Assembly: GCF_943192905.1 (NCBI RefSeq)
Contig: NZ_CALPCC010000007.1
Span: 29,221-93,220, forward strand
Length of the DNA: 64,000 nt
From: Adlercreutzia murintestinalis
GTDB taxonomy: Bacteria > Actinomycetota > Coriobacteriia > Coriobacteriales > Eggerthellaceae
Direction of reading: 5' to 3'
Below, one piece after another: positions 57,801 through 64,000 of the stretch; within the stretch, counting starts at the first letter, position 1, and every line of letters starts with the position of its first letter. The position numbers and the translations under genes are program-made. Under the pieces are notes generated by a model. The model was not told the origin of the DNA. It was given only the letters and a program-made list of their open reading frames with translations, and searched no databases.

Positions 57801-60800
57801 ATGTCATCGCCTTGGTAGCGCGTTTCCGCCCCGCGCAGATCGCCGGTCACGCCGGCGGCATACGCATGCACCTCGTTGCCGGCCGTATCGTAGATGCGGG
57901 TGACCGCATCGTTGCCGTCGATGTCTGCGCGCACGGCGCTCTCAGCATCCTCTTTGCTGCCGAACAGGCCGAAAGCAGCACCATTCACGCGGTTATCGTT
58001 TTGATCCACCTTCCACACGCGCAGCTCGCGCTGCTCGTTGGAAACGTTGATGAGCGTGCGGAAGTTCCGCTCGAACTGATTCAGGTCGTTGGCCTCAATG
58101 GCGTTGAAGCCGCGGGTGCCGAACGCCCCGGAAGCCCCCGACGTGGGCGTGCTCACGATCTCAGCCGCGGCTGCGCGCACGGCGGCATCCAGCTGCGCCT
58201 CGGTGGGCTGGGCCACCCCCGCCAGATGGTTGCTCACGCGCTGAGCGAGCGAGGCGTACTTGTCGGCCTCTTCCATGCCCGTGCTGGCGAACGCATCGCT
58301 TGAGATGATGCCGTAGATCATCTGCATGTCACCGTTGGGGTTGTTCAGGCGATACCGCGTGGGATTGCCGGGCAGCTCAGAGAGCGTGCACACCACCTTG
58401 AGCGGCGATCCGCTCGTGCGCTGCGCTTCCTCGTGGTAGGACGCCAGGCGCCCCTCGTCGGTCCATTCCAGATACCACCCCGGTACGCGCGAGCCAGGCT
58501 GCTGGCTCAGATACGCCTGGTGCAACACCGCCTCGAGCATGGCCTGGCGCATGGCGTTCACGTCCGTGGCGTCGTAGGAGATGGTGGTCAGCTTGTCATT
58601 ATTGTTGCCGTAGATGGGCTTCCACACCCCGTCGGATTCCTGCCGCAGCGTGGGCACCGCCACCACCAAGCCACCGCTCTGCTGCGCGATGCTGACCGGC
58701 GCGTCCGTGTTGACGATGGTGCCGCTGGCCGCATCGTAGCTGCCGTAGCGCAGGTGGTTGGGCGCCGTCTGCGTGACGTAGCTGTTGAAGCTGGCGTAGG
58801 CGCCGGTGTCGTAGCGGTTGTTCACCACGAACGTGCCCGTTTCGCGGTCGAAGCGCATCAGGATGTCAATGGGCATCATGCGATAGCCCGGCGGCGCTGA
58901 GCTCTCGCGCAGAACGAACAGCTGGCTGGCCACGTCTCCGGTAACGCGGTCGGCGAAATTGAACGGCTGGCCATCATCGGTGAACTGCGCTGTGCCGTCT
59001 TCGCGCGTGGTGACCGAGGTCAGGCGCGCAGCCGCATCGGTGCGGTAGGTCACGTTGTCAAGGGTGGCCTGGTCGGCGCCCGCTGCCGTGGTGGAGTCGA
59101 CCGGATACAGGTCGAACACGGCGCCCTGCACGGGGTTGCCGTCCTGGTCGACCTTCTTGATCTGCTGATAGAGCTCGGGCTGCAGGTTGAAGCGCACCGA
59201 CAGCGACGAGTCGTAGTTGCCGCGCTCCAGATAGAACATCTTGAGCGTGTGCGACGTATTGGACGCGAACGTGTTGCCGGTGAAGCCTTCGGAGGTGTCC
59301 TTGCCCGCCGATTCGAACATCTGCTTGATGGTGGTGGAGCGCACCGGCGCGGTGGTGATCTGGCCGTTCGAGCCGAACGCGGTGCCCAGGTTCACCGTGC
59401 CCGTGGAGAAGTCGATGGTGCCGTAGAGCTCGGAGTGGATGCCACCCAGATCGAGCACCAGCACATCGTCGATGAACACCCACATGTCGTCGTCGCCGAT
59501 GAACTCGAAGGTCATGGGATCATCGCCCACGGTGCCGCCCACCGGCTGACGGAACGCCGTTTCCATCGACAGGCCCAGGTTATGATTCATGAACGGCTTG
59601 TTCTGGCCCTGGTTGCTGGCACTTCCTTCGGCCCCGCTGTTGGCCGCATACACGTCGCTCACCAGCTGGTCGCCCTCCACGCGGAACACTTCTTCGCCGG
59701 TGTTGAACGGGAAGAAGTTGCCCACGCTGTTCGCGTTGTCGGTGCGCAGGCCCGCGGGCGCGTCGTAGAGCACGAAGCTGTTGGCTTCGATGGTGCCGTC
59801 GCGGCCCTGCACCGGCTCGGCAGTGTACTGGGCGAAGTTCTTGCGCATGTTGTAGGTGTAGTAGCCGTCCTCCAGCTGGAAGAGGCCCTTCACGTCGGTA
59901 TGCGTCTCGGTGCGGCCCGCCGCATCCGCCTGCGCGGGGTCGAACAGATACGACAGCGATCGGTTGCCATTCCACTGGTTCTGTACCGTGTCCGAGATGT
60001 TCTTGCCGCCCGCGTACGGGAACACCGGCTGCCCGTTGCTCCACTGAGCGTTCACGCGCACGGCGTTAGCGTACAGCGGCGGATTGCTCGCGTAGCCGCC
60101 CACCTGCGGCCACTCCATGATGCCCGCCACCAGCGCGCCCACGTTGTTCACGGCGCTCATGCCGTACACCGGCGTGCTCTCGGTGGAGATCTGTGGATAG
60201 CCGTCGGCGCCCAGCGTGGGAGACACGATGTTCTGGAAGCCGGGGTTGTTCTTGGCGAAGTCGCCCATGCCCGAACCCGAACCCGCGTTCCAATAGCCCA
60301 TGTCGCGGTTCATGCCGTTGCCGAAAGTCAGCATGCGGCCGGTGTTGATGTTGGGGTCATCCGCACTACCAAGCCATTCGGAAGGCGGCAGGCTGGAGAG
60401 CTGTTCGTCGTTGCCCGCCTCGCTCAGGTACGAGGTGTAGTCGAACAGGTTCACTACCGTGTTGGCCGGATTCAGCCCGGTGAAGCGGTTCTGTTCGAGC
60501 ACGCGCATCTGGGCAGGGTCGTCGGTGTCGATGCTCAGCGGCGCGATGGTCTCTGCGGCGGTCAGGTCTTGTACGGCCAGTGCTTCTGCAACGGCGCGGT
60601 CGGCCTGGTCGGTGTGGGCGCTGTTGATGGTGTCAGTGGTAGCGTCGGCATCATTGGTCGGCTCACCATCAGCATCGTCTTCAACATCACCCGAGGTGCC
60701 CGGAGCGTCCTGGTCAGCGGAGCCGTTCGCCGCGTCATCGGTGGTGTCGCCCGCATTGCCGGTGTCATCGTCAGATCCGCCCTCAACAGCGTCCGAATTG

Positions 60801-61015
60801 CCTGGCGCATCGTGCACAGAAGAGGTGGCGGAACCGTCCCCTCCATGCGCGCCATCCGAGGCGCCATCTGATGCAGCCTGAGCGATCTGCTCGAGTATCG
60901 GTGTTCGTAGTGACTCTTCCGCAAAAGCCAGCGCTCCTGCGGGGGCCGATGTGGTTGCCAACGCAAAAACAACCGCCATCGATATCGCCTTCGTGGGCAA
61001 ACCGATCTTCTTCAT
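54893..61015 (-). CDS. Giant fibro-slime/SpaA-type sortase-anchored surface protein
   Basis: 2040 residues from ATG 61013-61015 (GAGGGACGG upstream). Signal peptide (KAISMAVVFALATTSAPAGALAFA), an acidic Asp/Gly/Ala linker (~30-140), then a fibro-slime domain with DPMTFEFIGDDDMWVFIDDVLVLDLGGIHSEL near 500. It continues with two tandem similar halves: SpaA/prealbumin-like modules (QIKKVDQDGNPVQGAVFDLYPV; QIAKVDQDGNPVAQASFELYAV) and ELRVWKVDQNDNRVNGAAFGLFG/ELRLWKTNEAGERIDGAAFALFE. The end has LPGTG and, later, LARTGD directly before a TM helix (MLILMLATTALTCSVIGV). It is probably a covalently linked adhesin or matrix protein. Confidence 0.88.
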   Translation of the reverse strand: MKKIGLPTKAISMAVVFALATTSAPAGALAFAEESLRTPILEQIAQAASDGASDGAHGGDGSATSSVHDAPGNSDAVEGGSDDDTGNAGDTTDDAANGSADQDAPGTSGDVEDDADGEPTNDADATTDTINSAHTDQADRAVAEALAVQDLTAAETIAPLSIDTDDPAQMRVLEQNRFTGLNPANTVVNLFDYTSYLSEAGNDEQLSSLPPSEWLGSADDPNINTGRMLTFGNGMNRDMGYWNAGSGSGMGDFAKNNPGFQNIVSPTLGADGYPQISTESTPVYGMSAVNNVGALVAGIMEWPQVGGYASNPPLYANAVRVNAQWSNGQPVFPYAGGKNISDTVQNQWNGNRSLSYLFDPAQADAAGRTETHTDVKGLFQLEDGYYTYNMRKNFAQYTAEPVQGRDGTIEANSFVLYDAPAGLRTDNANSVGNFFPFNTGEEVFRVEGDQLVSDVYAANSGAEGSASNQGQNKPFMNHNLGLSMETAFRQPVGGTVGDDPMTFEFIGDDDMWVFIDDVLVLDLGGIHSELYGTIDFSTGTVNLGTAFGSNGQITTAPVRSTTIKQMFESAGKDTSEGFTGNTFASNTSHTLKMFYLERGNYDSSLSVRFNLQPELYQQIKKVDQDGNPVQGAVFDLYPVDSTTAAGADQATLDNVTYRTDAAARLTSVTTREDGTAQFTDDGQPFNFADRVTGDVASQLFVLRESSAPPGYRMMPIDILMRFDRETGTFVVNNRYDTGAYASFNSYVTQTAPNHLRYGSYDAASGTIVNTDAPVSIAQQSGGLVVAVPTLRQESDGVWKPIYGNNNDKLTTISYDATDVNAMRQAMLEAVLHQAYLSQQPGSRVPGWYLEWTDEGRLASYHEEAQRTSGSPLKVVCTLSELPGNPTRYRLNNPNGDMQMIYGIISSDAFASTGMEEADKYASLAQRVSNHLAGVAQPTEAQLDAAVRAAAAEIVSTPTSGASGAFGTRGFNAIEANDLNQFERNFRTLINVSNEQRELRVWKVDQNDNRVNGAAFGLFGSKEDAESAVRADIDGNDAVTRIYDTAGNEVHAYAAGVTGDLRGAETRYQGDDIEGMLIFAPYVTNGAGAAHTEWTVGDDGQNGRVLYLKEIQAPAGFNPNDTIIPVVIGQYGIYADAGTTADGVDVLAGVGKLSATMTKYAASPDFNLTLRYITSVMQTQESSAVPTGAQSVSFEVFNRSWQASDTHRMNLEYGVNALVDYGSPDGFTEAELEAGIGYIDAAGNQRPLFRTATGFVRAAPEQDTEALERALASGPYRGVSADLLSDASLVNVFAIRNTVRVTDVKRPTAQIAKVDQDGNPVAQASFELYAVDAPTGTTEEGLAEVTLEEVADRMSSAPVAMLTTDATGMSSFYQVDANGQPASEVLDFAQRAAQLGMNGGRLYVLRETQRPPGYRQMRTDVLFHYLPATGMLVVNNTYQTGASAGFASLVTVDSDIHYATYDNGELTVDPSDHVSSQTQRDGLVVTVPTIVTDEGWRPLYGDVTAGYQAVAGSDARALLEAALQQAAGAATGAGKPWHLSWNSSLASLTGQIEGLPGVADDYRLYDPDGTLQMVYAVISPEALKAAGVDAANSHARYEQLAQKVADQGLDRVLATITGQRDGFRPIDASDFDRAFQPIIYIPNEQRELRLWKTNEAGERIDGAAFALFESRGDAERAADATIEDAHVTSVTDAAGNVMPVYAAGVTGVPHNGDAADNQHGTIVFAPYVEDGEGTAQTLWIDSEGNDLLGKALYLREVKAPTGYERNDTIIPVVVGLYGVYADAGTSDDGVDVLAGVGKLSATMTKLASSTDVDLTLRFITSQAETQPSLKFNADQSIDDGRVEGSSLNFDAFNDDWRGTEKKMNLVYGDDNALVSYGHPGEFSDEELAEGIGCMDAYGEQRPLFRAEEGFVRPHIEQDTQTMRAAQEEQGDGAASAVHADDLEGIDLGALFSVRNTVRVVDQKAGETPDDPDDPNVPGDPRLPGTGDGQNPDVPRKGALLARTGDEMFQRMLILMLATTALTCSVIGVRLLRTAHRIKQQQ

Positions 61016-61626
61016 GATCCGTCCCTCGTTCAACGATTCGCCCTGTGCAAGCGTAGACCAAAACACAGGTTCCCGAGCGGATCGAAACTACCCGTTGCTG
61101 TTCGAAATGTTGCGCCGCCGTACTAATGCAATGCTTGAAACGCTGCCGCGATGCGCGCGTCAGAACACCTCAAACATCACAACGCCTCATGCGCTGCAAC
61201 ATCCTGTGGGAAATAGCGTCGCTACACTCCCTCTGAGTCTTCACTTTGCGTTTTCATTGAGCCGTCCCTTGCTACTAGAAAACTTTGTTCTATGTCTTGC
61301 GTATCTTGCCCAGCCCGAAAGCTGGTTCCCGTTGTGCCTGTTTTATCAGACGATGGCAACTTAACAAGATGGTTTCAACTTTTTCAAGGGGGTGGCTTAG
61401 ATTGCCGTGTTTTTCTACAGCATTTCCACACAGCGCTGACCCAGAGATTGGTTGATTGATTTCTATTGTCAGCCGAACAGACGGGGTATCCCGGATATTC
61501 AGCCATGATCAGCCGAACGCGTACGGATGCATCTGACCACGCTATGCCGCCTCTTTGTGCAGGTCGCCATTTGCTCGATCAGAGATGCTATTCCCTTCTG
61601 TCGTACGCACCTCTGACCGCATTGCG
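61016..61626. other. Intergenic region upstream of the surface-protein gene
   Basis: 611 bp, lower GC, with no credible gene. A short CAGCCGAACAG motif occurs at about 61465 and again near 63870; no further structure was recognised. Confidence 0.4.
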
Positions 61627-63249
61627 CTATCGCTGCGATTCCTTCAAAAACCGGACAAGCTGTGCTCGGGGAAAATCCTCTGCATTCGCATGCCGATGAT
61701 AGAGATAGAAGAGCTCTCGCTTTCCGCTCTGCGCTTCGCCCTTCAAACAGCTTGACACATCGTCCAATTTGAATATAGAGCTATCACGGCAATCAGGAAA
61801 ACTCACGAGCGTATTCCTAAAATCATCAGGATTGAATCCGCTCGTAAAGCCTTTCGAGAAGATCACGACGAAATCGAAAATGATACCGATGTGGCTACAT
61901 TGCTCTTTCAGCTGTGACAGGAATGCGTTGATGCGCTCCAAGTTCCTCTTGCGCGCACAAGCCGCCCCATCCTCTTCTCCTAGCGTATCAAGCTCGCCGA
62001 TCTCAGCTTGCACCCGATCGACGAGTTTCTGATCCAGCATCAGGTCCCCTTCGCAGAACTCGCTTTCGATGCTGTGCAGGATGGAAACGAGCTGACCAAG
62101 CGATTCTTGGCACCCTGCCTCATCGAAGAGCGCCTTGTATTCCGCCTCCGACTTCCATACAGGGTGTCGCCTGTCGTTGCGATCGAAGTACTCCTGCATG
62201 AACGAATTGGGGTATTTGTTCTTGGCAAGATAGACCACATCATCGTCGCACAGCAGCGAGATATGCACGTCATCGGCGAAAGTTTTACCACTTTCCTTGA
62301 GCGATTCTTCGCAAAAGAGCGTTTTGGCCGCATCGCCCCTACACAGTTTCTTGTCGATATATTTCATCGCATTCTGAATGAGGAATTGGTCGTAGATGAT
62401 GACCGGATGCGACTGGATCCATTTCTTCTCGAAATCTCGCGCGTAGATCACGTTCTCTAGCACGCTGATCGCCGAGCTATGATAGACAAGTTCGTACTTC
62501 GCCTGAGCGGTCCTTTTGATCTCGATGCCCTTGAGAAGCCTTCGGTAGTCGATGGACGTTGATTCAAAACCGACCACGAACGAATCGCGGATGAGGTAGT
62601 CGAGCTTATCCACATCGATCGTCGTCGAATTGAGAAGTCGTACGAGGATGTTATCGATCTGCTCATCCAAACCAAGCCCGAACGATCCTTCATCATGCAC
62701 GTATCCTGTGATGCACCGAGCAAAAAGGGCTTTATCGGGTATGGAAGCGCCAAAAAGATCCAATCCTAAGATGACGCTCATGCGCTCATGTGGTGCCGCC
62801 GCAACACTGCGCATCTTGTCAACGCTCTTCGAAAAGATTTGATCGTTCACCGCCCTCTTCATCTGATCATCGAGCGTCCGAGAATCGCTTGCCACGTCGT
62901 AGAATTGCTCCCCCGCATGAGAGAAAGGTGCATGGCCCAGATCATGCAACAAGCAAGCCACCTTGAATGTTGCCAGCTTTTCTTCCACTTTTTCTGGAGC
63001 AAGTGCGAACTCTGGATCCTCTTGCAAGCAAGAAAGTGACGCGCCAACCGCTTGAGCAGCCAAGCCGCCAAGATAGTACACGCCAAGCGAATGGATGAAA
63101 CGATTATGCGAGGCGGCAGGATAAAGCGGCCCATAGCTCGTCTGCACGACACGGCGCAATCGTTGGAAAGCCGGTGTGTCTATGAACTTCTCGAAAACGT
63201 CTCCGTCGATCTCAATATAACCGTATATCGGATCCTTGAGACGTTTCAT
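61627..63249 (-). CDS. HD-domain protein (SAMHD1/dGTPase-like)
   Basis: 540 residues. Start region MKRLKDPIYGYIEIDGDVFEKFIDTPAFQRLRRV is typical of YdhJ/SAMHD1-type HD proteins. The metal ligands are visible: RFIHSLGVYYL, LLHDLGHAPFSHAGE (the HD pair) and TTIDVDKLDYLIRDS (distal Asp). It probably hydrolyses dNTPs or phosphorylated nucleotides. The ~240-residue C-terminal region is not recognised. GC is visibly lower than neighbours. It begins 20 bp after the small gene upstream, so the two form an operon. Related enzymes deplete dNTPs against phages; a defence role is inference. Confidence 0.82.
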   Translation of the reverse strand: MKRLKDPIYGYIEIDGDVFEKFIDTPAFQRLRRVVQTSYGPLYPAASHNRFIHSLGVYYLGGLAAQAVGASLSCLQEDPEFALAPEKVEEKLATFKVACLLHDLGHAPFSHAGEQFYDVASDSRTLDDQMKRAVNDQIFSKSVDKMRSVAAAPHERMSVILGLDLFGASIPDKALFARCITGYVHDEGSFGLGLDEQIDNILVRLLNSTTIDVDKLDYLIRDSFVVGFESTSIDYRRLLKGIEIKRTAQAKYELVYHSSAISVLENVIYARDFEKKWIQSHPVIIYDQFLIQNAMKYIDKKLCRGDAAKTLFCEESLKESGKTFADDVHISLLCDDDVVYLAKNKYPNSFMQEYFDRNDRRHPVWKSEAEYKALFDEAGCQESLGQLVSILHSIESEFCEGDLMLDQKLVDRVQAEIGELDTLGEEDGAACARKRNLERINAFLSQLKEQCSHIGIIFDFVVIFSKGFTSGFNPDDFRNTLVSFPDCRDSSIFKLDDVSSCLKGEAQSGKRELFYLYHRHANAEDFPRAQLVRFLKESQR

Positions 63250-63269
63250 ACAGGTTCGACCTTGAAGCG

Positions 63270-63656
63270 CTACGCAGCAAGGATGATATCCAGAGCGCTC
63301 TCGGCATCAAGGGCTTTTTGCACCGGAACAGCTGCCGATCCGCGGAATCTGTCGATAAGATCCTGTTTGGTAACACCCTCGTTCAAGACCACAGCTGCCT
63401 GCGGAGAGGGATACGCTTCAACGTGCACAAGATCAGAACACCAACTGATGAAGGTATCCGTCCGATCGCGCGACATAAGGAGCACGGCAGATTCTTCGCT
63501 TTGACGAAGAAGTTCGACAACAGCGATGCCGTAATCGTAGAGAGATTCCAGAGAAACTTTGGTCGTATCTTGGTCCTTGCCCTTCTTTTCAGCATTCTCA
63601 AGCAAGGCGATAAGAGCATTGCCTGCAAGCGTCTCGATGCCAACGCTGTAGCACAT
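63270..63656 (-). CDS. Hypothetical partner of the HD protein
   Basis: 128 residues from ATG 63654-63656, with AGAAGGAGAGG upstream. Predicted alpha/beta: CYSVGIETLAGNALIALLEN, YGIAVVELLRQSEESAVLLMSRDRTDTF, and a C-terminal TKQDLIDRFRGSAAVPVQKAL. No family recognised. It precedes the HD gene by 20 bp on the same strand and shares the lower GC. Could be a sensor or antitoxin-like partner, but nothing in sequence proves it. Confidence 0.6.
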   Translation of the reverse strand: MCYSVGIETLAGNALIALLENAEKKGKDQDTTKVSLESLYDYGIAVVELLRQSEESAVLLMSRDRTDTFISWCSDLVHVEAYPSPQAAVVLNEGVTKQDLIDRFRGSAAVPVQKALDAESALDIILAA

Positions 63657-64000
63657 GAGCGAGCCTCTCCTTCTCTGATGTAGGAACCAGGATACCATGC
63701 GATCGTCGATGCGAACGAAACTTTCGGTACGCGCGCTCTTCCTCGTAGTATGGCGCTTGAGCGCCATACTACGAGGAAGGCTTCGCTATCGTCAACGAAG
63801 CGATCCCGATAAACATTGTTTTCGCAGAGCATGCGCATGCCTGGACCTAAAGCGTCAATTCGCGAAGTTAGCCGAACAGCCGGAGGCGTGGATAAAAACT
63901 TGGACATCTGAGATGAGGAGATGTTGGAGTGGTCAAGATAAATTGGACGATTATTTAAGAATCTTCAGGCCGCTTCGCGCTCCAAGTCGCAAGGGGCATT
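63657..64000. other. Upstream region of the HD operon, window end
   Basis: 344 bp. Contains the hairpin at 63738-63779 and, near 63930-63955, GTGGTCAAGATAAATTGGAC, which might be an insertion-sequence end continuing beyond the window; too short to classify. Confidence 0.4.
63738..63779. promoter_or_regulatory. Perfect 19-bp hairpin upstream of the HD operon
   Basis: Arms CTTCCTCGTAGTATGGCGC (63738-63756) and its exact reverse complement (63761-63779) around TTGA. No U-tract; it lies ~80 bp before the small gene's start, in the 5' leader. Confidence 0.85.

Noticed and set aside
59249..60871. Long open frame opposite the surface-protein gene
   Set aside because: Antisense of a well-supported gene with signal peptide and recognisable domains.
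63925..64000. Insertion-sequence end at the window edge
   Set aside because: Sequence resembling an IS3-type end, but too short and without a transposase frame to support a call.

Overview
The window is a dense, high-GC piece of a bacterial chromosome. It is best explained as a member of the Coriobacteriia, family Eggerthellaceae (gut anaerobes related to Eggerthella, Gordonibacter, Slackia and Adlercreutzia). The evidence is an actinobacterial heat-shock operon (dnaK-grpE-dnaJ-hspR-clpB) with an HspR-type repressor, a Tat-exported DMSO-reductase-family operon beside a LuxR regulator with a multi-span membrane N-terminus (a hallmark of this family), and strictly anaerobic enzymes: indolepyruvate:ferredoxin oxidoreductase, class III ribonucleotide reductase, a bacterial ferredoxin and hydrogenase maturation. 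The species is not identified. No tRNA, rRNA, CRISPR array or complete insertion sequence was seen.

Layout. 1-7.2 kb (+): a membrane protein cut by the window edge, purE, iorA, iorB and a phenylacetate-CoA-ligase-like gene, all tightly packed; IorA carries two unusual low-complexity extensions. 7.4-10.5 kb: a sodium:solute symporter, a small Cys-rich ORF, a DUF488 protein and a bacterioferritin. 10.5-18.3 kb: the LuxR/membrane regulator divergent from dmsA-dmsB-dmsC, a terminator, a TorD-type chaperone and a second DmsC anchor. 18.4-29.5 kb (-): a QueT-type transporter, then a long co-directional run: dnaK-grpE-dnaJ-hspR-clpB, a 47-residue membrane protein, trkH, a lipoprotein and rsgA. 29.7-33.7 kb: a Phd/RelE-type toxin-antitoxin pair, a two-cluster ferredoxin, hypE, nikR and two hypotheticals. 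Three parS-like sites (19.2, 31.8 and 32.1 kb), one of them inside hypE, suggest that this region lies in the ParB-bound, origin-proximal part of the chromosome.

33.9-39.5 kb (-): a pyridoxal-kinase family gene, two small membrane proteins, a soluble LytS-type histidine kinase, a TSUP exporter and a GT2-like glycosyltransferase. 40-44.8 kb: a GNAT/PucR pair, then a gene-poor stretch with a 145-nt G-free tract, an endonuclease-like gene that is probably leaderless, degenerate repeats, a 31-bp perfect inverted repeat and a 42-bp repeat array seeded on the tail of the next gene. 44.8-51.7 kb: an ABC exporter, a VanZ-RDD fusion, a DUF4097 protein, a membrane-anchored XRE regulator and a degenerate homocysteine-methyltransferase-like protein. 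52-61 kb (-): nrdD, with a DnaA box and palindromes in its promoter region, and a 2040-residue sortase-anchored fibro-slime/SpaA-type surface protein. 61.6-63.7 kb (-): an HD-domain (dNTPase-like) gene and a small partner, of lower GC than the neighbours, preceded by a perfect 19-bp hairpin.

Functionally the window combines amino-acid fermentation (IorAB with the ligase), anaerobic respiration (Dms), proteostasis, ion and cofactor homeostasis, and cell-surface display. The least explained items are the HD/small-gene pair, the endonuclease-like family, the parS insertion in hypE and the repeats that appear to grow out of gene 3' ends. No single feature proves a new system; these are the best candidates.
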